Positions 9,188-18,600 of a stretch of DNA of 64,000 nt are shown piece by piece. The stretch spans positions 2,623,743 to 2,687,742 of the forward strand of contig QANY01000011.1 in assembly GCA_003255025.1 (NCBI GenBank), read 5' to 3'. The stretch's first letter is position 1, and every line of letters starts with the position of its first letter. A model generated the notes under the pieces. The model ran no database searches, was not told where the DNA came from, and worked only from the letters and a program-made list of their open reading frames with translations. The DNA comes from Datisca glomerata (taxonomy: Eukaryota > Streptophyta > Magnoliopsida > Cucurbitales > Datiscaceae). Both the position numbers and the translations under genes were made by a program.

Positions 9188-10500
9188 TCGAGAAGATGAT
9201 GAGGTGAGTAGTTGAGTAGGAATTTCAATAAAGGTAGGAAATTAATTTTATTTGATATTAGAATTGCAATGATATTGTAACCTAGTCTTGATTTCATTTT
9301 ATTCTGCAATTCAATTATTTCAAAAGATTATAAATTAAAATTACATGTAAATTAAGATTGTAATCTTACAAAAAGATTACAATAAGATTACAGAATAAGA
9401 TAACATGAAACAAATCCGGCGTGAAAATAATATGGGCAATTGTACAGGTTTTGGTGAGCTGGCTTGGTGGTAATTTCCATTTGATTAAATCAACCGTCTG
9501 TATCAATTATTTTCGGAAAATAATCAATTATTAATAATGGCAATCTAACTTATTATATTACATTGACATAGGCTTCATCCCATCGCTTTCAAATAAAATT
9601 AATTGTGAAGTTATAAGCACGTTCAATTTGAAATTTAAAAAAATCAAGCAAAGCCTGGCACATTTTAAGAGGCCTGCAGATATTAAATTAATTGTAAAGT
9701 TCGGGAAGATTAAATAACTTGACGTGATATTAACTTTCGGATGCATTGAGGTTTAAAGTCAAGCAAAAAATTAAGAAGCTTAAAGAATTCTTACTCAACC
9801 GAAAGTAAGAACTTCAGCAGGCCAGTAAAGTTTTAATATGGGAGAGAATGTTTTAAATAATGAAAAAACAATGTAAAGTGAATTTACTTGTCCTACACTA
9901 AAATATGAAGGACCATACTTTTATTAGAGGAATGGCCATAACAAGTAGGTAACCTATACACTGTATTAAGTGAAATATTTCAGTTACAGTCTTTGGATTC
10001 AATACAAACATTTCAGTTATAGTCTCCTTGTCTCTTCTTTCATTTCATAAATCCTCACAGTTTAGTGTCTAAATTCTTCTTCTTGAAATGATCTCACGTT
10101 CTATGGTTCAATGTGATAGAGTTTGAGTTTTTATTTAGTTTACCGCAGTAGCATCGTGGTGTAGGAGCTGTACAAGTGCTACCATTGTATGGTGGGAGAT
10201 AGACATTGACGACCTCTAGCACCTTCATAAAGTGAGGGGCGAATCTCTTTTAAGAAGATTGTCTGCTAGACGAGCATCGATAATGCATTAAATTATAACG
10301 ATTTTTTCCAATTGTAATCTGTCAAGTTGTAATGTTCAATTTCCTGTTCTATACATTATTATTTCACAATTTTGTGTAATAATCTTAAAATATATGCGTT
10401 TCAAAAGACAAACAAGTTGTTGGATTATATTGTCTTTTCATATTACTTTTCAATGTTAGATTGACTTTCTGGGAATTCTACTACATTTACTTCCGAAAAT
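9188..10500. other. AT-rich region without recognised gene
   Basis: No open frame with family features is visible. At 9289-9412 two imperfect inverted ends, TGATTTCATTTTATTCTG and the complement of CAGAATAAGATAACATGAAA, flank an AT-rich core with small GTAATCTT/AAGATTAC stems. This layout would fit a short MITE, but no target-site duplication could be fixed. Confidence 0.3.
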
Positions 10501-10608
10501 TATATAAAATTATATTACATTTACCTTCCAGAAATAGAGTTTGTAGCGAAGCAAAATAAACTCTCTCCCCTCTCGCCCCTTCTCTCTCTCACTCATAACC
10601 CTAGCCGC
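10501..10608 (+). promoter_or_regulatory. Plant-type core promoter: TATA box, pyrimidine patch, AACCCTAG motif
   Basis: TATATAAAAT lies at 10501-10510. A pyrimidine patch, CTCTCTCCCCTCTCGCCCCT, begins at 10561. AACCCTAGCCGCC follows near 10599. AACCCTA (telo-box) leaders next to a pyrimidine patch are typical of plant translation-machinery genes. A possible splice donor (GTGTGAGTC) near 10656 and an acceptor (TTTTCTTTTCTTCAG) ending near 11177 would bracket a CT-rich leader intron. No clear coding exon follows, so this may be the orphaned 5' end of a gene. Confidence 0.4.
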
Positions 10609-10683
10609 CATTTTTGCTGGCCGTCTGTCACGAGGAGAGCTCCATTGCTCTCCCCGTGTGAGTCTCCTTTCCCTTTTATCCTA

Positions 10684-11168
10684 GTTTTCTTCTTTCCCTC
10701 CTTTCTTTTGCTTCGTTTCTACCTCTCTCTCTGCTTTCCCCTATTTTCCTTTCCCCCTCTTTGCCCATCTCTGCTTCCCTCTCATCTCTTTCCTTTTCTC
10801 TCGTCTTTTGTTTCTCTCAGTCTTTTAGGTCAGTTCTCTGCGATTCCAGGAGGAGGACTTCCCTTTTGGAAGTTTTTTTATGTTTAGTGGTTGTGTAGGC
10901 TTTGGTCCACCAGATCTCTACTCTGTAATAGTTTTCTTCTTCCCCTCCTTTTTTGTGCTTCGTTTCTACCTCTCTCTCTGCTTTCCCATGTTTTCCTTCC
11001 CCCCTCTTCGCCCCTCTCTGCTTCCCTCTCATCTCTTTCCTTCTCTCTAGTCTTTTGGGTCAGTCCTCTGCGAATCCAGGAGGAGGTCTTCCATTTTGGA
11101 AGTTTTATTATGTTTACCGGTTGTGTAGACTTTGGTCCACCAGATCTCTAGTCCGTGATGGTTTTCTT
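10684..11168 (+). repeat. Tandem duplication of a CT-rich leader (2 copies plus start of a third)
   Basis: Copy 1 runs 10684-10930 and copy 2 from 10931 to about 11160. Both open GTTTTCTTCTTYCCCTCCTT and close with TTTGGTCCACCAGATCTCTA. The offset falls from 247 bp at the left to 230 bp at the right because of small deletions in copy 2. A third start (GGTTTTCTTTTCTTCAG) appears at 11160. Short +strand ORFs here (10645-10887, 10891-11151, 10953-11234) follow from the CT-rich composition, not from a protein family. The segment lies within the possible leader intron. Confidence 0.85.
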
Positions 11169-11212
11169 TTCTTCAGATTTGGCTTTTGTGGAGCTTGTAG
11201 GGCCTGTTTTGA

Positions 11213-11360
11213 GAGAGAGGGAGGAGGAGACTGAGAGAGAGAGAGCATGAGAGTCAGCCAGACAGAGAGAGAGATAGAGAGAGTGAGAACGGGTGAGTGA
11301 GAGTGAGAGAGAGAGTGATAAGGAGAGAGAGAGATAAAGAGTGAGATAGATGGAGGGAGA
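11213..11360. repeat. GA-rich satellite island, inverted relative to the main array's first domain
   Basis: About 150 bp of GA-rich sequence with satellite-like punctuation. The stretch GAGAGTCAGCCAGACAGAGA then GAGATAGAGAGAGTGAG (about 11250-11290) is close to the reverse complement of the CT-domain word around 13770-13820 (CTATCTGTCTCTTCGTCTGG followed by CTCACTCTCACGCTC). The island is therefore an isolated piece of the same satellite family in opposite orientation, about 2.3 kb left of the main array. Confidence 0.65.
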
Positions 11361-11404
11361 GGGGGCTACTAAGTGGGTGTCAAGCAAACGAGACATCTGC
11401 CGAT

Positions 11405-11611
11405 ATGAACCCGATCATGACAGGAGGGAAGGCGTATGGAGCATTCAGTAATGCTGTTCAATTTGTGTTGAAAGAGAATGTTGGTGCATTGAGTAATAAA
11501 GAAGTGGTGACGATGAGTAGGGAAGTGTTAAAGGAGCAATCCTTTGCACAACACCCCTGCTTGTATTGTAGTGATGCGAATGCTGATGCTGTTTTCTTGT
11601 GGCAGCCATAG
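11405..11611 (+). CDS. Small ORF, 68 codons, unknown
   Basis: ATG to TAG with mixed, non-repetitive composition: starts MNPIMTGGKAYGAF, includes KENVGALSNKEVVTMSREVL and ends FLWQP. It stands 45 bp right of the GA island and downstream of the promoter-like region, so it could be a displaced exon of that transcription unit. Two cysteines in a C-x2-C pair (CLYC) are present but no family is recognised. It could equally be a chance frame. Confidence 0.25.
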   Translation: MNPIMTGGKAYGAFSNAVQFVLKENVGALSNKEVVTMSREVLKEQSFAQHPCLYCSDANADAVFLWQP

Positions 11612-12398
11612 AGGTCAGGCATATAAGATATTGAGATGGATGATTCGTATTGGTGTGGGTGTATATCCCTAATTGATCATTAATGTGTTCATTTGTAATT
11701 TGATTTGTTTAATGAAAGTGAATAAAGAACTCAATCGAGTATATGATGTTTTTAATTAAAAATGGAATAGTCTAAACTATTATTTTTTTAATTTTCGCTG
11801 TGGTCTTTTTAATTAACAATATACGGATAAATATGACAAAAATAATGAAAGAAAATTCATTTGGACATATGCTATTAACGACGAAGACCGCCGAGTAGAT
11901 ACTACATAATCATCGTCTGTAACAATTAATAACTCAAATCCTATTACCATTTCATTGTCACTGATTATCTTGTAGATTCTTTACGCCTAGACTTGTGTTT
12001 AAGGGTTTTCGTGTGATTTGTAATGAGCGATCTAGTCTATGATAAATAAGCTTGAAAACGTGAGAATGGTATGACTGAAATGGTGAAGGACAAGCACATT
12101 AGGTCAACCTCAAGAAAGTGACAAAATACTTTTATGCTCTAAGGTTGATGAGCACTTCAAAGTGTACAATATTATTTGATTTTGACCTAAGAGAATGTGA
12201 GAGTGATGAGGTCAAGTAGGGACCATTATTCTGCCCTTTCCATGATTAAAAATCGCTTAATGTGGTCATGCCTAAAACGAGATACACTCATAAAATGTGG
12301 TCACACTTTACGCCCTCAACTAGTCATGCATTTATGGCATCGACCAATTGTATAACGGACCCAAACCAACTCAGGATGGAAGACTTAGACTTCACGAC

Positions 12399-12423
12399 CC
12401 ACCTTTGGGCTTCCCAAAGGTGG
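12399..12423. repeat. Perfect 11-bp stem, 3-nt loop hairpin
   Basis: CCACCTTTGGG, CTT, CCCAAAGGTGG. A related hairpin follows 14 bp later. Confidence 0.9.
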
Positions 12424-12437
12424 CTAGGCTTCACTAC

Positions 12438-12461
12438 CCGCCTTTGGATTCCTAAAGGCGG
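12438..12461. repeat. Second, related hairpin (8-bp perfect stem)
   Basis: CCGCCTTT ... AAAGGCGG around GGATTCCT. It shares its outline with the hairpin at 12399-12423 (CC[AG]CCTTTGG), so the two look like diverged copies of one palindrome. Confidence 0.85.
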
Positions 12462-12715
12462 CATAATGGGGAACCACTCCAAAGGCGATGTATCACGATT
12501 CTTGATCTTCTCTATCAGAAGGCGGCATATCCAAAGCACATAAGGTGGCCATACCCTTTGAGGAGATTTTCCTCTCTTGGTACAACATAACATTGTCGTA
12601 ATCCTACTAGACAACAGCCCCCAAATCATTCTCAGGCAAGGAATGGCCTTCGAGCTTTTGTCACCAAGCTCGAAGGCGGGTTACGACAATTTACCATTTA
12701 TCATTGGGTTCATCG

Positions 12716-12769
12716 CCTTTACAAGTCCATGGGCGTCCTTTTACAAGTCCATGGGCGTCCTTTTACAAG
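12716..12769. repeat. Tandem repeat of about 22 bp, 2.5 copies
   Basis: Units of CCTTTTACAAGTCCATGGGC+GT, the first missing one T and the third cut after ACAAG. It accounts for the repeated SMGV/SPWASF text in local frames. Confidence 0.95.
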
Positions 12770-13378
12770 CATAAATATTGGATACACTTCCTTTATATAT
12801 TTAAGCGACGTCCTTTACGAACACATTCATTATTATCCCTTACACCACGTAAGAGCCATCTGACCTTTATTTTGAGTGTCACATGTATATTTGGACACGT
12901 CATTTGTGTTGAGGTTTTACATTAGCCCCTTATTCAAGCTTCAAGGCGGAGAGGTCAAGCTTGGACACAGTCATTCTGACTGGACGGTTCATTTCCCACA
13001 TTGTTTCACAAAGTAAGGGTCATCATAATCGTATTCAATGTGCCAAAATGCGTGAATGTCATATCATTAAAGCGTCATCATTGCATCTTTTCAGTTATGG
13101 AAAGATGTGAAGCGAAGGGACGCCATCAGTAATGCGATGTCCATTTATTCCCTTAAGCTTTAGTTAAGACATGGGGGCATGGAACGGCACACCCCTTGGT
13201 TGCCGACATGGATATCTCCGACAAGGTATTTTAATGGAAGAGAGTTTTTGGAGTTGGAAAGTCTTTGTATGGTTCATCCTCATGGGTGCTTAATAATTCT
13301 ATCAAGGACCTTGGGAAATTAATGTATTTAGTAATATCACACCGCTAAACGTTTTCTTTTACTTCAATTCTTTCAGTT

Positions 13379-13485
13379 AGTTTTTATTTTCTTTGCACTT
13401 GTATGTAGATATCTGTTAGAGAATGTGATCAATTTAAGAGGTTGCGGATCAGTTTTTATTTTCTTTGCACTTGGGTGTAGATATC
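13379..13485. repeat. 35-bp direct repeat pair (13379-13413, 13451-13485)
   Basis: AGTTTTTATTTTCTTTGCAC followed by TTGKRTGTAGATATC occurs twice at a 72-bp offset, immediately left of the satellite border. Both copies end just before CT-rich sequence begins. Confidence 0.9.
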
Positions 13486-13639
13486 AGTTTATCTTTTAGA
13501 CTCTCTCTCTCATAATCCTGCCCTCTCCCCCCTTTCCAAACTTAAACAGCTTCTTAAGCCCTATTTTGTTTTCGCTAACTTTTAGACCTCTCTCTGACCC
13601 TCTCTATAGGGTGTCCCCTCTCAAAATCGGCTCCAAGAA

Positions 13640-15612
13640 AACGAGCTCTCGCTCTCTCTCTCTCTCTGTCTCCCTCCTGTCTTTCTCTCCCTCTCCCTCT
13701 CTCCCTCTCTCTCCCTCTCTACCCCTCTCTCCCTCTCTCTCCCTCTCTCCCTCTCTCCCTCTCTCTCATCCTCTCTCTCGCTCTCTCTATCTGTCTCTTC
13801 GTCTGGCTCACTCTCACGCTCTTTCTCTCTTTCTCCCCCTCTCTCCCTCACTCACAGTCTATCTCACTCTCTCCTCCCCCTCCCTCCCTCTCTCTTTGTC
13901 TCTCTCTCACTATCACTTTCTCTCTCTCTCTCTTTCTATCTCTATCTCGCTCTTACTCTCTCTCCCAATCTCGCTCTCTCTCCCTTTCCCTCTCTCTTTC
14001 GTTCTCCCTCCCACTCCCTCCCTCTCTCTCTCCTACTCTCACTCTCTCACTCTCTCTCTCTCTCCATCTCTCTCTAGTTTTCTCCCCCTCTCTCTTATTT
14101 TCTCTCTCCCTCTCTCTCCTTCTCTCTTTCTCGCTCTGTCTCCATCCCCTCTCTCTCCCTCTCTCCCTCGCTCCTTCTCTCTCCCTCTCTCTATATGTCC
14201 CCTCTTTTCTTCTCTCTCCCTCTCTCCCTCTCTCCCTCTCTCTTCTCTATCTCTCACTCTCTCTCTCTCTCCGTTTGGCTCACTCTCACACTCTCTCCCT
14301 CTCTCTCTCTCCCCTCTCTCTCCCTCTCTTTCACTCTCTCACTCTATCTCCCTCTCTCTCCCTCCCTCCTCCCCTCCCTCCCTCTCTCTCTCTTTCTTCC
14401 CCCTCCCTTCCTCGCTCACTCTCTCTCTTTGTCTCTCCCTCACTCTCTCACTCACTATCACTTTCTTTCTGTCTCTCTCTCTATCTGTATCTTGCTCTTA
14501 CTCTCTCTCCCTATCTCACTCTCTCCCTTTCCCTCTCTCTTTCGCTCTTCCTCCCACTCTATCTCTCTCTCCCTTTCCTACTCTCTCTCTCCCTCTCACT
14601 CTCTCTCCCTCCATCTCTCTCTAGCTTTCTCCCTCTCTCTCCCTCCCTCTCCTTCTCTCTAATTCTCTCTTTCTCTCTCTGTCTACCTCCCCTCTCTCTC
14701 CCCCTCTCTCTCTCCCACTCCTTCCCTATCTCTCTCCCTCCCAAGCTCTCTTTCTCTCTCTCTCTGTCTCTCTTTCTTTCTCTCTCTCTTTCTCTCTCTA
14801 TCTCTCACTCTTTCTCTTCCTCTCTCTCCCTCCCTCCCTGGCTCACTCTCACTCTCTCTCTCTCTTCCTCTCTCTCATCCTCTCTCACGCTCTCTATCTC
14901 TCTCTCCGTCTGGCTTACTCTCACGCTCTTTCTCTCTCTTCCCCCCTCTCTCCCTCTCTCTCACTCTATCTCACTCTCTCTCCCACTCCTTCCCTCTCTC
15001 TCCCTCTCGCTCACTCTCTCTCACTCACTCTCTCTCCCTCTCTCTGTCTCTCTCTCTTTCTCTCTCAATCTCTCCCTCTCCCCCTCTCCCTCTCTCTAGT
15101 GCTCTCTATCTCTCTCTCTCTCGTTATCTCACACTCTCTCTCCATCTCTCTCTATCTTTGTCCTACTCTCTCTCTTCCTCTCTCTCTAAAGCTCTCTCTC
15201 CTACCCCTCCTTTCCCCGCTATCTCTCTTTCTCTTTCCTCCCCCTCCATTCCTTCATCGCTCTCTCATTTTCTCTCTCTCCCTCTCTCTCCCTCTCACTC
15301 ACTATCACTTTCTCTCTCTCTCTCTCACTCACTCTCTCTCTCCCTCTCTCCCTCTCACTCACTATCACTGTCTCTCTCTCTCACTCACTCGCTCTCTCTC
15401 TCTCTCTTTCTATCACTATCTTGCTTTCTCTCTCTACCTCTCTCCCCTCTTTCTCTCTCTCCCCCTCTTTCCCTCTCTCTCCCTCTCTCCCTCTCTCCCT
15501 TCCTCTCAACCTCTCTCTCGCTCTATCTATCTATCTCTTCGTCTGGCTCACTCTCACACTCTTTCCTCTCTCCCTCTCTTTCTCGCTCTCTCACTCTCTC
15601 TCTCACACTTTT

Positions 15613-15644
<32 letters not shown>

Positions 15645-16856
15645 ACTCTCCCACTCCTTCCCTCTCTCTCCCTCTCCTACCCTCTCTCTCCCTCTCCCTC
15701 TCTCTCTCTTCTCCCCTCCCTCCCTCTCTCTCTTTCTTCTCCCTCCCTTCCTCGCTCTCTCTCTCTTGGTCTCTCTCTCTCTCACTCACTATCGCTTTCT
15801 TTCTTTGTCTCTCTTTCTATCTCTGTCTCGCTCTTACTCTCTCTCCCTATCTCGCTCTCTCTCCCTTTCCCTCTCCCTTTCGCTCTTCCTCCCACTCCCT
15901 CCCTCTCTCCCTCTCCTACGCTCTCTCTCCCTCTCACACTCTCTCTCCATCTCTCTCTAGCTTTCTTGCTCTCTCTCTTATTATCTCTCCCTCTCTCTCC
16001 TTCTCTCTTTCTCTCTATCTCCCTCCGCTCTCTTTCTCCCTTTCTCCCTCTCTCCCTCTCTCCCCTTCTTTCCCTCTCTCTCCCTCTCTCCATCTCTCCC
16101 CTCTTTTATTCTCTCCCCCTCTCAGTCTCTCTCACTCTCTATCTCTCTCTCCGTTAGGCTCACTCTCACACTCTCTCCCTCTCTCACCCCCTCTCTCCCA
16201 CTCTCTCACTCTCTCACTATATCTCCCTCTCTCTTTCTCTTCCACTCCTTCCCTCTCTCTCTCCCTCTCCCTCTCTCTATCTTTGTCTCTCTCTGCCTCT
16301 CTCTCTATCTCTCTCTCGTTTTCCTCCCCCTCCTCCTTTGCTCTCTGTCTCTTTCCTCCCCCTCCCTTGCTCCCTTTCTTTCTCTCTCTCTCTCACTTAC
16401 TATCACTTTCACGCTCTCTCACTCACTATCACTCTCTCTCTCTTTCTCTCTCTGTCTCTATCTCTATCTCGCTCTCACTCTCTGTCCCTCTCTCGCCCTC
16501 TCACTCTTTCTCCCTATCCCTCACTTTCTCTCTCTCCCTCTCCCACTCCCTCCCTCTCTTTCCCTCTCCCTCTCTCTCTATCTCTATCTCTATCCCTCTC
16601 CCCTCCTCTCTCTCTCCTTCTCTCTCTTTCCCACTCTCCCTCGCGCACTCTCACACTCTCTCCCCTTCCCTCTCTCTATCCCTCTTTCCCATTCACGCTC
16701 TCCCTTTCTCCTTCTCTCTATCTCTATCTCTATCCCTCTCCCCTCCTCTCTCTCTTTCTCTCTCTCCCACTCTCCCTCGCGCACTCTCTCTCTCTCTCTC
16801 CCTCCCATTCTCCCTTTCACTCTCTCCCTCTCTCCTTCTCTCCCTCTCTTTCTATC

Positions 16857-16894
<38 letters not shown>

Positions 16895-18600
16895 TCCTTC
16901 TCTCTCGCTCTCTCTAACTCTCTCCCCCTCTCTTTCTCTCTCGCGCTCTCTCTTTACCTCTCGCTCCCTCTCTTTCTCTCTCCCCCACTCTCTCCCCCTC
17001 TCTTTCTCTCTCCCCCACTCCCTCTCCCTCTCTCTCTCTCTTCTCCCCTCCCTCCCTCTCTCTCTTTCTTCCCCCTCCCTTCCTCGCTCTCTCTCTCTTG
17101 GTCTCTCTCTCACTCTCTCACTCACTATCACTTTCTTTCTTTGTCTGTCTTTCTATCTCTATCTCGCTCTTACTCTCTCTCCCTATCTCGCTCTCTCTCC
17201 CTTTCCCTCTCCCTTTCACTCTTCCTCCCACTCCCTCCCTCTCTCCCTCTCCTACGCTCTCTCTCCCTCTCACTCTCTTTCTCCATCTCTCTCTAGCTTT
17301 CTTGCTCTCTCTCTTATTATCTCTCCCTCTCTCTCCTTCTCTCTTTCTCTCTATCTCCCTCCGCTCTCTTTCTCCCTCTCTCCCTCTCTCTTTCCCCCTC
17401 TGTCTCTCTCACTCTCTATCTCTTTCTCCGTTAGGCTTACTCTCACGCTCTCTCCCTCTCTCTCCCCCTCTCTCCCCCTCTCTCCCCCTCTCTCCCTCTC
17501 TTTCACTCTCTCACTCTATCTCCCTCTCTCTTTCTCTTCCACTCCTTCCCTCTCTCTCTCTTCCTCTCCCTCTCTCTATCTTTGTCTCTCTCTGCCTCTC
17601 TCTCTGTCTCTCTCACTTGTTTTCCTCCCCCTTCTCCTTTGCTCTCTGTCTCTTTCCTCCCCCTCCCTTGCTCCTTTTCTTTCTCTCTCTCTCTCACTTA
17701 CTATCACTTTCACGCTCTCTCACTCGCTATCACTCTCTCTCTCTCTCTCTTTCTCTCTCTGTCTCTATCTCTATCTTGCTCTCACTCTCTGTCCCTCTCT
17801 CTCCCTTTCACTCTTTCTCCCTATCCCTCACTTTCTCTCTCTCCCTCTCCCACTCCCTCCCTCTCTCTCCCTCTCCCTCTCTCTATCCCTATCTCTATCC
17901 CTCTCCCCTCCTCTCTCTCTCCTTCTCTCTCTTTCCCACTCTCCCTCGCGCACTCTCACACTCTCTCCCCCTCCCTCTCTCTATCCCTCTTTCCCTTTCA
18001 CGCTCTCCCTTTCTCCTTCTCTCTCTCTCTTCCTCTCTCACTTTCACTCTCTCCCTCTCTCTATCTCTATCTCTATCCCTCTCCCCTCCTCTCTCTCCTT
18101 CTCTCTCTCCCACTCTCCCTCGCGCACTCTCTCTCTCTCCCTCCCGCTCTCCCTTTCACTCTCTCCCTCTCTCCTTCTCTCCCTCTCTTTCTATCTCTCT
18201 CTCTCTCTCTCTCTTCGTCTCCTTCTCTCGCGCTCTCTCTCTAACTCTCTCCCCCTCTCTTTCTCTCTCGCCCTCTCTCTTTACCTCTCGCTCCCTCTCT
18301 TTCTCTCTCCCCCACTCCCTCCCCCTCTCTCCCCCTCTCTCTATTTCCAACACTCTCTCTCTTTCTCTTTCTGTCTCAATATGTCTCTCCCACTCCATCT
18401 CTCTCTCCCTCTCTCTCTTATTCACTCTCTCCCTCTCTCTCCCTCTAACTCCCTACCCTGCCTCTCTCTCATTCCTTCTCTCCCTCTCTCTCCCTCTCTC
18501 CCTCTCTCTCCATCTCTCTCTCCCTCTCTTTCCCTATCTCACTCTCTGTCACTCACACTCTATCTCTCTCACACTCTCTCTGTCTGTCTCTCTCTCTCTC
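13640..18600. repeat. Satellite domain A: CT-strand higher-order repeat, period about 1.33 kb
   Basis: The plus strand is almost entirely C and T, with recurring words that contain A or G. A block of about 340 bp at 15703-16040 recurs at 17036-17375 with few changes (offset 1,332 bp) and in a more diverged form at about 14.38-14.66 kb (offset about 1,335 bp). Its words include CTTCCTCGCTC, CTCGCTCTTACTCTC, CTCCTACGCTC and CTCTAGCTTTCTTGC. A second block, about 16.40-16.85 kb, recurs near 17.70-18.17 kb (offset about 1,305-1,340). GTCTGGCTCACTCTCAC-type words recur at about 13800, 14270, 14830, 14908, 15540, 16150 and 17430. Long Ser/Leu frames (for example 16338-18662) are by-products: all three frames stay open because CT repeats contain no stop codon. 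Confidence 0.85.

Larger units (their letters stand above)
11612..13640. other. Unassigned DNA with short repeats, no recognised gene
   Basis: No frame with recognisable domains. The overlapping ORFs at 12262-12925 run through hairpin- and repeat-bearing DNA in several frames. The motif AAGGCGG or AAGGTGG recurs at about 12454, 12520, 12542, 12674 and 12942. A tandem of about 22 bp, a 35-bp direct repeat and twin hairpins are listed separately. From 13.50 kb pyrimidine runs appear and lead into the satellite. Confidence 0.6.
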
